Positions 49,401-58,115 of a DNA stretch of 64,000 nt are shown piece after piece. Where the stretch lies: positions 15,996,001 to 16,060,000 of the forward strand of contig NC_091968.1 in the NCBI RefSeq assembly GCF_036711975.1, written 5' to 3'. Origin of the DNA: Onthophagus taurus (taxonomy: Eukaryota; Arthropoda; Insecta; Coleoptera; Scarabaeidae). Each line of letters opens with the position of its first letter. The first letter of the stretch is position 1. The notes under the pieces are model-generated. The model searched no databases, was not told the origin of the DNA, and worked only from the letters and a program-made list of their open reading frames with translations. A program made the position numbers and the translations under genes.

Positions 49401-50634
49401 ACCTAGCTTTTTGGTAAACGGAAAGCGAGCGCAAGCCTTGCCAATTACCTTCATAAATTAAATCTCTATCAACCTTTTTTATTTCTTCGCTGCGATAGGT
49501 GTTGGGCAAACTAAAAAGCAGTTCTTTCTTTACCTCCGCCCTTTCTCTACCTTTCAGTTGATAAGCATGCTCTTCGTGGTGATTTTCCACGTGAGGACCT
49601 TTGTAGCATATTCTTACATCTATCAAATCCTCTAAAATATTGTATATAAATTTAAATTCTCTACAAGATGTATGTTTACAAATTGCATACTCGACTATCT
49701 GACAAGCCGTTTGCTGCTTTTTTTTGTTTATACGACTTCCTTTGAAAATTAGAAGACAAGAAATGCCATATAGACTTATTTGCTGTCGCCAATACTGATG
49801 TCTAACTTCGGACTTATAGGATATGTCGTGGTTATCTACATAGCGGTTAATTTTAAATGTTTTAAAAAAGTTAAATTTTAACTTATTGATTGGACTCGAT
49901 ATAGTCTGGGGCATTTCTATCTTTTCTTGTGCATGTTGCAATGCTTCATGTACTACTGTGTTTGCATTATCTACCAAGTGGTCATCAACAGCATCAACCT
50001 CAAGGGAATCATCGACGTAAGTAGAGGAATTGATGTATTTTTCAATTTCATCAGTATCTCTTTTGGATATACTCTGGGATATTTCTATTTTTTCTCGTGC
50101 ATGTTGCATTGCTTCATGTACTGCTGTGTTTGCATTATCTATCAAGTGGCCATCAACAGCATCAACCTCAAGGGAATTATCGACGTCAGTAGAGGAATTG
50201 ATGTATTTTTCAATTTCATCAGTATCTCTTTTGGATATACTCTGGGATATTTCTATTTTTTCTCGTGCATGTTGCATTGCTTCATGTACTGCTGTGTTTG
50301 CATTATCTATCAAGTGGCCATCAACAGCATCAACCTCAAGGGAATTATCGACGTCAGTAGAGGAATTGATGTACTTTTCAATTTCATCAGCATCTCTTTT
50401 GATGTTCATTAGCAACATCTTTCTATTTTTTAAATTATCTTTAATATCAACATATACACAGAGATCTGATAGATGTGATATTTCTGATCGAACAGAGCAT
50501 TCTCTTAAAACAGTCGTATCAATATTATATTTACTAAGAAAATTTGCAATCTTCTGTAACCTTAACTGCTTACTTTGTTTAACTGGCCTTCCTGGACCGT
50601 CCATATTAATATTATAAAGGTAACGAATTGTCAA
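46492..50634 (-). CDS. FB3 transposase: MULE-like DDE core fused to Ulp1/C48-type protease and PHD-like finger
   Basis: Intronless, 1380 residues counted from the ATG at 50634; MDGPGRPVKQ eleven codons later (50604) is an equally good start. Residues about 80-245: three 56-residue acidic repeats (DEIEKYINSSTDVD...). A Cys/His-containing region follows to about 370. The transposase core has Asp474 (GYFDATG), Asp548 (VVVTDWSF) and Glu765 (SLVETWFKIVK), a MULE-like DDE reading supported by FB1 keeping the last two. After an acidic, Glu-rich linker, a C48-type protease has His1057 (NNHW), Asn1074 where FB1 has Asp (LNPG), and Cys1130 (INCGVYV). A PHD-like finger lies at about 1180-1225 (CFKCG, GCNLCNRWLH, CPLC). 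Likely role: binds FB ends and excises or inserts the element. The protease role is unknown; SUMO or ubiquitin-like processing is a guess. Confidence 0.85.
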   Translation of the reverse strand: MTIRYLYNINMDGPGRPVKQSKQLRLQKIANFLSKYNIDTTVLRECSVRSEISHLSDLCVYVDIKDNLKNRKMLLMNIKRDADEIEKYINSSTDVDNSLEVDAVDGHLIDNANTAVHEAMQHAREKIEISQSISKRDTDEIEKYINSSTDVDNSLEVDAVDGHLIDNANTAVHEAMQHAREKIEISQSISKRDTDEIEKYINSSTYVDDSLEVDAVDDHLVDNANTVVHEALQHAQEKIEMPQTISSPINKLKFNFFKTFKINRYVDNHDISYKSEVRHQYWRQQISLYGISCLLIFKGSRINKKKQQTACQIVEYAICKHTSCREFKFIYNILEDLIDVRICYKGPHVENHHEEHAYQLKGRERAEVKKELLFSLPNTYRSEEIKKVDRDLIYEGNWQGLRSLSVYQKARSEAMGEQDFHSDPLLDILLMSLTQDDDSTYVQFPSGKTLVYLYSKENIKTLIKKGKKMIGYFDATGSVVRPTVYDRGRRVLYYALVVKVNDIVVPIAKLISSHHDSATIMAFILHFKHFIRTKCKKTWPIFNVVVTDWSFSLMMAICQGLNDVTLYTYLQICYKYVTNKDDHRFFSLIKLKLCCGHFVKMICNRLSRTKKKPNIRDGIVNAIAVLVQCRSLEELIIRFENVAFLLLTSSYNNNVKNAIAHLSSSDYETYNHLLSTRQDISCELDVDIDEEVVRGEYTSSPFFICFFRVYDKVLKELDESVSSATERNPYKHEEFFTYLLNYVMPFAPMWSNIPESDRYSNSLVETWFKIVKQEILENKTNLKVGRFVNLLNSRIISNIKAIDLEIGKKPKRKKITSTKSDARHEIDNPDAQETWTKSKKRKRYFHNVYLTDKINVNDENNKIDDEVEMNLVVQPEKVEEEIIRGTQPTQPEKCYERGLKSNQPQPEQVDEGDIQYCSLNGILDQPDQRALSNGLFFDHDFYMSAAFQTDFILGQYSYNFKRQTISLSSSDFRTLISTENGGCNNLQPMGSWVADYCIDSLAFTFFKDREDIYYIDTISVQILLSDQIKNLSKFLPFTKSLKGVRFILLPHNCNNNHWILIILDLTTNSICILNPGKYYRISHEEIVKKVKRLFSTRDRLYLHEDKLNARKWKLTTIAYPTQETEDSINCGVYVIWYMMVLQKNETLQYLSTSLLQSNFNPDLFRISLQNVLLLSSDVMYDKCFKCGIGSQENYVGCNLCNRWLHIDRCSNISNLISIDTIKLRNFVYSCPLCQHYKPGLFNTSSTIKNVPLDNMSLKYFVIHYKNELQEIYNTRDTNDFCERYRSVNKPEYHLKWDMSTPFISFSAAVYICRKIMSTTNIPDKTFVKYVLLGFLNLKIIRKYYGMNDEASFFEQYKTLYDITDRDHVYPDHYTLDQIQF

Positions 50635-50639
50635 AGAAA

Positions 50640-51705
50640 CTTATTTATTGCCTTCTCCTAGCAGGAAGTATTTAAAATAAGGAATGAAAACAAACAAAGA
50701 TAAACTACTATAATTGTCACTTAAAATGATATAAAAAAAATAAAAGTTTATTTTATTTTTCCTACTGAAGTCACAACGAAAATCTATGCAGCAATATTAC
50801 AATGAAATAAAACAGTCGCAAAACTCCCAAAGAAAACAGGAAAGTAAAATGAAAAAGAAAATAAATCGAACACTTAAACTAACAATAAAAAGGGAAGAAT
50901 AAAATGAAAACAAAACAAACCGAACACTTAAACTAGCAACAAAGTCAGAAAAACAAAGAGCAAAACAAGCAAAAATAATAAATTACAGAATTACTATAAC
51001 GCAACAACCACCAAATTATACCTTCCGAGGAAAAAAATAAAAATAAACCTTATTCAAATGATTATAATGATTATAATAATACAAACTAAAGACGAAATGA
51101 TTATAAATATACAAACACCTAAACAACCCAAACTTCTGAATGCAAGACAATATTAATTAATATTATTAATTAATAATAATATTAAAAAACAAAGAAAAAA
51201 CAGCTCAAGAAATATCAAGGAAATCGAACTAGCTCAAAAATAAAACGATCTAGCGAAACAACTTCTACCAGTGATTGCAGTCGACTAAACGTGAATAAAC
51301 TAAAAAACAACGAAAAGACATTTGGGCAGTTACGTCGACGTCGCCACTGCAACAGCCGACCGACGCCTGTCGCGTCGCGTTAGCGTCACCGTCTACGACA
51401 ACGGACCGTACCGTGGAGGTGTTAAAAGTATAAGCGAGACAAAAATACGTGCTTTTACATAAAATTCATTTTCAATTGATGTTTCCCTTGAAGATATGGT
51501 TTAGTGATTGTTTGGTTATACTTTCGTCAACTGTTCTCATATTGTTTAAAAACAATTTTTTTTTAATTATTATCGTAGTATTTTCGCTGGAAAGAGCGGA
51601 AAATTTCCTATAGGGTTCATATGGTCCCAGAGTTATCTCCATATTATATAAGAAAGTTATGAGGCCGTAAATATTTAAATGCGGCCATTATACGGGATTT
51701 TTGTA
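50640..51705. other. FB3 interior upstream of the transposase, A-rich on the plus strand
   Basis: No coding domain. It probably holds the minus-strand promoter and 5' leader. A GC-richer patch at 51335-51420 with many CG pairs stands out from the surrounding A-rich sequence. No clear TATA/initiator pair was recognised. Confidence 0.4.
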
Positions 51706-51709
51706 GAAA

Positions 51710-53400
51710 AAAAATTTTGTGGTGTCACAAAATTTGTCAAGAAAGTTATGAATTTTTTACGTATTTCGGGGGTGATTTCGACCCCTTATCCCCTGAATTT
51801 CGGCGAATCTCGCGGATATGTTATTCGAAACCTTATTTTCGATCTTTGGACTGAGTTTGGTGGTGTCACAAAATTTTTCAAGAAAGTTATGAATTTTTTA
51901 CGTATTTCTGGGGTGATTTCGACCCCTTATCCCCTGAATTTCCGCGAATCTCGCGGATATGTTATTCGAAACCTTATTTTCGATCTTTGGACTGAGTTTG
52001 GTGGTGTCACAAAATTTTTCAAGAAAGTTATGAATTTTTTACGTATTTCGGGGGTGATTTCGACCCCTTATCCCCTGAATTTCCGCGAATCTCGCGGATA
52101 TGTTATTCGAAACCTTATTTTCGATCTTTGGACTGAGTTTGGTGGTGTCACAAAATTTTTCAAGAAAGTTATGAATTTTTTACGTATTTCGGGGGTGATT
52201 TCGACCCCTTATCCCCTGAATTTCCGCGAATCTCGCGGATATGTTATTCGAAACCTTATTTTCGATCTTTGGACTGAGTTTGGTGGTGTCACAAAATTTG
52301 TCAAGAAAGTTATGAATTTTTTACGTATTTCGGGGGTGATTTCGACCCCTTATCCCCTGAATTTCCGCGAATCTCGCGGATATGTTATTCGAAACCTTAT
52401 TTTCGATCTTTGGACTGAGTTTGGTGGTGTCACAAAATTTGTCAAGAAAGTTATGAATTTTTTACGTATTTCGGGGGTGATTTCGACCCCTTATCCCCTG
52501 AATTTCCGCGAATCTCGCGGATATGTTATTCGAAACCTTATTTTCGATCTTTGGACTGAGTTTGGTGGTGTCACAAAATTTTTAAGGAAAGTTATGAATT
52601 TTTTACGTATTTCGGGGGTGATTTCGACCCCTTATCCCCTGAATTTCCGCGAATCTCGCGGATATGTTATTCGAAACCTTATTTTCGATCTTTGGACTGA
52701 GTTTGGTGGTGTCACAAAATTTTTCAAGAAAGTTATGAATTTTTTACGTATTTCGGGGGTGATTTCGACCCCTTATCCCCTGAATTTCGGCGAATCTCGC
52801 GGATATGTTATTCGAAACCTTATTTTCGATCTTTGGACTGAGTTTGGTGGTGTCACAAAATTTTTCAAGAAAGTTATGAATTTTTTACGTATTTCGGGGG
52901 TGATTTCGACCCCTTATCCCCTGAATTTCGGCGAATCTCGCGGATATGTTATTCGAAACCTTATTTTCGATCTTTGGACTGAGTTTGGTGGTGTCACAAA
53001 ATTTTTCAAGAAAGTTATGAATTTTTTACGTATTTCGGGGGTGATTTCGACCCCTTATCCCCTGAATTTCCGCGAATCTCGCGGATATGTTATTCGAAAC
53101 CTTATTTTCGATCTTTGGACTGAGTTTGGTGGTGTCACAAAATTTGTCAAGAAAGTTATGAATTTTTTACGTATTTCGGGGGTGATTTCGACCCCTTATC
53201 CCCTGAATTTCCGCGATTCTCGCGGATATGTTATTCGAAACCTTATTTTCGATCTTTGGACTGAGTTTGGTGGTGTCACAAAATTTTTCAAGAAAATTAT
53301 GAATTTTTTACGTATTTCGGGGGTGATTTCGACCCTTTATCCCCTGAATTTCCGGGTGGTGCCTAGATATGTTATTCGAAATAGTGATTTTGATATTTGG
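51710..53400 (+). repeat. FB3 right arm array, inverted 141-bp units (~12)
   Basis: Same 141-bp unit as the left arm in reverse orientation (TTTCGGGGGTGATTTCGACC, GAATTTCCGCGAATCTCGCGG). The innermost unit near 51680-51720 is partial and follows unique sequence. Confidence 0.95.
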
Positions 53401-54331
53401 GGTTGACTTAATGGATCATCAAGCTTTTTCAATGCAAATTGGAGTTTTTCACATAATGAAAGGGTGATTTTTATTTAATAATAATGAATTTTACTTGAAA
53501 GTTTTAGAGGGGTTATCTATTTTACTCTCTTTAATGCTAATTTTGATGTTTTTTTGGTTGTTATCACTAATAAATACGAAATTATAGATAGAGTACACTA
53601 TTTGTTTGGTCCGCTGTAAAAATGTGAATTTCGTTTCTGAATCCGTTGCTAACTTCAACGACATTGGTTATTTGCCGTACGGCGAAAATAGTTGTGTGTG
53701 AAACAGGCCTAAGAGTAGCTTTACACGTGCCTGATGATGCGTCCGGTGCCGGACCGGCGCCGGTTTATAACCCTTTACACCTAGCCGATTTTCTACCGAT
53801 CCGGTCGTGTTCTTTAATTGCTCAGTTCAGCTCAGTCTCGAAAACAGGGATTATGAATCGCAAATGTGTTATTGCTATGTTGCTTCTTTACCGAAGACGT
53901 CGTCGTCGTCGACTTCAGAAGGAAAGGAAAAGACTATATTAGGTGCACCCTATAGTTCAAAAAAGACTCCTTGTGGGGGCATTTTATACTTTATTCCAAG
54001 AATTATTACAACATGACCAAAAATTCTTCAACTATTTTCGCATGTCCATCGCTTCGTTCCATGAGTTAAACCACAAATTAAAGGACGTTTTACAACGCCA
54101 GGATACAGTTATGAGGGATTGCATTGAACCTATGCAGATGTTAGCAGTAGCAATAAGGTAGGTAAAAATTTTTTAACTTAAAACTTTTAATATAAACTTA
54201 AAACATTTACATAATTATATATGTATAATCATTAAAAAAGAAAAGTATGGCGGCTGAGTGAGGAGTGCTTTGTTTCGCTCCGCCGTATTTTGTTTGTGAC
54301 GGGGAAGTTATTATTGTTTATTATTTACACG

Positions 54332-55007
54332 ATGGCTGATAAGACTAGGGCAGCGCAGGAGAAAAAAGATTTCGTGAAATCTTGTGTGATCGAAATTATT
54401 AGACGTTGATTTCTTAAATATTCTACGAGATATTATTTCTAAGGAAGTGGAACGGGTTTTTTCCGAAAAAATCAGGTTCCTTGAAGACCGTGTTGAGCAG
54501 TTGAACCATGAAAACAGTGAGTTGACCTTAAAATGCGATGATTTAGAGCAATATTCGCGGCGATCTAATGTTCGTATAAAGGGATTAAAAAAGTGCCAGT
54601 CTAGTGAAGTCGAAGATAAAGTTCTTGAGCTGATTAACGGCAGTTTGAATATCAACATGGCGCGTAATTTGATTGATCGGTGTCATGCAGTTGGTCAACC
54701 TACGAAACACGGTACGCAAACCATCCTCGTTAAATTTGTGAGCTATCGAGAACGAAGAATGGTCATGCACAACAGGAAACTGCTTAAAGGTAAAAATATC
54801 TCAATTGTAGAAGATCTGACGAAGGTGCGCCATCGGTTGTATCAAGAAGCGGTGAAAAAATTTAATTACAGAGCTGTTTGGTCCTTGGATGGGAACATCT
54901 TTGTGAACAAGAATGGCATTAAATTTAAAATTAAGTCGCTCGCTGATTTGGATAAATTAGGGTGCTCTGAGTTGATTGAGGAAGGGAAGAAAAATAAAAT
55001 GAAATAA
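54332..55007 (+). pseudogene. LINE ORF1 (coiled coil plus RRM-like RNA-binding protein), frameshifted
   Basis: Starts MADKTRAAQEKKDFVKSC; a one-base shift near 54405 precedes the main frame. Heptad-like KIRFLEDRVEQLNHENSEL is a coiled coil. YSRRSNVRIKGL, then QTILVKFVSYRERRMVM and LLKGKNISIVEDLT match the RRM-like and C-terminal domains of L1-type ORF1 proteins found in CR1-group insect LINEs. It binds LINE RNA to form the particle (family knowledge). Confidence 0.7.
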
Positions 55008-55166
55008 ATTAAAATAAATAAATGAATAAACTTCTTAAATGTAGCTGTATGTGGTTACGGCGGAGAGGAGACTAGTTACTTTGTGCCTCTCTTTGTTCTT
55101 TATTTTGTTTTTTTTTCTTTTTGTTAATTTTGTCTGTATATAGAATAACTTTAGTTTATTATTTGT

Positions 55167-57914
55167 ATGCATTTGATACGCCTTGCACATCTGAATGTCA
55201 GATCGCTTTTGCCTAAATTAGTAGATGTTAAAACTATATTATGTGATAATCATTTTGATGTTTTGGTTTTGACCGAAACGTGGTTGAATCCAAATACTGA
55301 GTACGATTTTGGATTTGATGGTTATAGAATTGTCAGATTTGATAGGACTGATCGTGGTGGGGGTGTTGCGATAGTCTTCCGTGATTACTTTGACTATAAA
55401 CCTATTGCGGTTGGTGGTGATATTGAGCAGGTCTGGCTTCAATTTTTCTTTCCTAAGTCCTCTATTTTTGTCGGTGGGATATACAGACCGCCTCACATTA
55501 ATTGTAGAGACTTGACTTGACTTTGAGTAGTGTGGAGGAAGTATACACTACTTGTGTTGCTGAATCCGAAAACATTTTTTGTTTGGGTGACCTGAACATC
55601 GATCTTCTGAACGTGAATGGTCCATTCATTAATCTGTTTCATGAATTCTTGGATGTATGCTCGGCTGTGCAACTAATAGGTGATCCGACTCGTGTGACCA
55701 ATGCTGTTATGACATTGTTGGATGTCATCGTCACATCTTGCTGTCGATTGGTGAGTATTAGTGGTGTATTGCCGTGTGATTTGTCTGATCATGATTTGAT
55801 TTTTTGAGAAATAGATTTGAAAGTACCTAAGATTCCTCCTCGGTTATTAACCGTGCGTATGCTGCGTGGTGTCGATGAGTGTGCTTTCAATAGCGATCTG
55901 CAATCGGTGCCTTTTCACAAAATATTTTTCATGGATAACATTAATTGTAAAGTTCAAAACTTTAATAACTTGTTGCTGGCTTTATTTGACAGACATGCCC
56001 CTTTAACCGTAAGGAGGTTTACCAAAAAGGTCGTACCTTGGTTAACACCAAATATTAAATTGCTTATGGACGAACGTGATAGGGCAAAGAATAAATACAA
56101 GCGTACTCGTTCAGGTGCTGATTGGGTTGCTTATAAGGAGCTGAGGAATTTTACTACAACCTGCATTAGAAGAGAAAGAAAATCGTATTTGTGGTACGAA
56201 ATATTCACAGCAAATCCCTGCTCACTTGAATCGACCAGATGAGGTTAACGATTTCTTTATTGATTCAGTCCCTTCTTTGAACCTTGCAACGCGTTTCAGT
56301 TTTAATGACTTACCGCCTTTAAATTTGATTCAAACTAATTTTAAGTTTGTCTTTGTATCCGAAGCTGATGTAATAAAAGCTATTTCCTCAATTTCTTCTA
56401 GAGCTGCCGGTGCTGATAATATCAGTATGAGTATGTTGAATATGTGTCTTCCATTTATATTACCCTACTTGACACATTTACTCAATGTTTGCATTGAAAC
56501 TTCGGATGTACCTGACTGTTGGAAGTTGTCAATTGTGGTTCCTATCCCGAAAAAACGTGACCCATCTGAGCCTAAAGATCTGCGGCCGATTAGCATATTG
56601 CCAATTTTATCTAAAGTTCTGGAAAGAATTATGTTTAATCAGTTGCATCAATTTGTTCAAATTAATAATATTTTACCGAAGCATCAATCTGGTTTTCGTA
56701 GAAACCATAGCTGCGGTACTGCTCTTCTCAAGGTAACTAATGATATTTTACAGGCTCGAGATAAAGGATTATGTACGTTGGTAGTCTTGTTGGATTTTAG
56801 TAGAGCTTTTGATAGTGTTTGTCATGACTTGCTTGTGAAATTGTTAAAGTATATTGGCTTCAGTGAATCCGCTTTAAACTTAATTGAAAATTATTTAAGT
56901 AATAGGCATCAGTCGGTTAGAATCGGTGATGCTTTGTCTGAATTTCGCTGTTTGAGCAAGGGTGTACCACAAGGTACTATTTTAGGGCCTATTCTATTTT
57001 CTTTATATACATCTCAAATCGTTAGGGGGTTAAATCATTGTGAGTACCATATGTATGCGGATGACTTGCAGATGTATGTTTCCTTTGATCCACGCGACTT
57101 CGCGTTGGGTATTACGAATATGCAAAAAGACCTTGATTACATTCATAAAGTGGCTCGGGAATACGGTCTACATCTTAATCCGAGTAAATCCAATGCTATA
57201 CTTTTTGGAAATTCCGCTATATGTAATGGTTTTCGGGAAAGTATTGATTTGCAAATTGATGGTTGTAACATTCCTTTGGTTAGTGAGGTAAAGAATTTGG
57301 GTATGATTATGGACAACAGTTTTCGCTATAAGAAGCATGTCTCCAACTGTATATCCAGGGCTTATTATCATCTGAGGATGTTGTTTCCTCATCGACACTA
57401 CCTTGGTATTCATCTGAAAAAGGTGTTGTGCGAAGCCTCTGTGTTGTCTCAATTCACTTATTGTGCTGAGGTCTACCATCCGTGCATTGACGTTAGCGAT
57501 GTAACACGTATTCAACGAGTGCAAAATTCGTGTCTTCGGTATATATATGGAATTAGAAAATATAACAGAATATCTTATAAACTGAAGGATGCGGGATGGC
57601 TAAATATGTATCATCGTAGGAAAGTGCAGTGTTTGTGCCTATACCATAAAATTATAAACTACAAGGAACCACAGTATCTCTACCAACTGATAACTTTCCG
57701 AAATGATGTCTACCGAATAAATACGCGATTTCGCGGAAGACTGTCGCCACCCTTCTATCGTTTGTCTTTGTTTCAGAGATCATACTTATTTCAAATAACT
57801 TCGAAATATAATGAGGTGGACGATAATTGCAAGGGGTTCTCACTACGAAGGTTTAAATTTACACAGAAATATTCGTGTTTTCTTGAACAATGTCTACATG
57901 GGGGCAAACGCTGA
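55167..57914 (+). pseudogene. LINE ORF2 (AP endonuclease and reverse transcriptase), broken
   Basis: The endonuclease starts LAHLNVRSLLPKL with VLTETWL (metal-binding Glu) and FDRTDRGGGVAI. GDLNIDLL and LSDHDLI follow after a frameshift near 55516. Reverse transcriptase: RPISILPILSKVLERI, HQSGFRRNHSCGTAL, LLDFSRAFDSVCH (catalytic Asp), SKGVPQGTILGPILFSLY and MYADDLQMY (YADD). There are three lesions: frameshifts near 55516 and 56230 and an in-frame TGA at 55805-55807. The FSRAFDSV and YADD style fits CR1-group elements; the exact clade is uncertain. Confidence 0.85.
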
Positions 57915-58115
57915 TCTGACATGTTTTGCAATCTTGTTGTATCTAGCTGTTGCTTTGTAATTTTTGGCCGAGTCATGTTTTTCTTTTTTTGTTTCTTAGG
58001 TTAGTTAGAGCAGCTGTACTAACTAGTACAAGCTGGAACTCGCCTATTTTCTTTTGTATGTTTTTTTTTGTACAATTAAGCTTATTTTCTAATAAAGGCA
58101 TTTATTATTATAATT

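Larger units (their letters stand above)
43164..53664 (-). mobile_element. FoldBack / MULE-NOF element FB3, 10.5 kb, putatively autonomous
   Basis: Ends: ATGTCGTTGAAGTTAGC at 43164 and its exact inverse ending 53664. A perfect 9-bp duplication TGGTTATTT lies at 43155-43163 and 53665-53673. The opposite H1 terminal repeat gives the empty site (CGGTTATTTGCC), confirming the duplication. Each arm has about 0.27 kb of unique terminal sequence, then 141-bp tandem units, about 21 left and 12 right. The interior holds a single uninterrupted 1380-codon frame. The arms are nearly identical and the gene is open, so this copy looks recent and possibly active. Confidence 0.93.
40345..53709. mobile_element. 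PIF/Harbinger transposon H1, split by FB3
   Basis: The left end GGCCTGTTTCACACACAAC (40345) and right end GTTGTGTGTGAAACAGGCC (to 53709) are inverted repeats extending at least 50 bp, flanked by TAA at 40342-40344 and 53710-53712. TWA target duplication and the encoded DDE nuclease plus MADF protein define the superfamily. FB3 occupies 43164-53664, leaving about 2.85 kb of original element. Both H1 genes carry one or two disabling changes. Confidence 0.92.
54240..58113 (+). mobile_element. CR1-group non-LTR retrotransposon inserted in H2
   Basis: Near full length: a 5' leader, ORF1 (54332-55007), ORF2 (55167-57914), a short 3' untranslated region and a terminal AATAAAGG...TTATTATTA repeat instead of a poly(A) tail. 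The flanks on both sides belong to H2, and the 3' end touches the stop codon region of the antisense MADF gene. Target duplication was not resolved. Confidence 0.75.

Noticed and set aside
49927..50617. Plus-strand frames of 161 and 195 codons
   Set aside because: They are antisense shadows of the triplicated repeat in the FB3 transposase; period 168 keeps them open.
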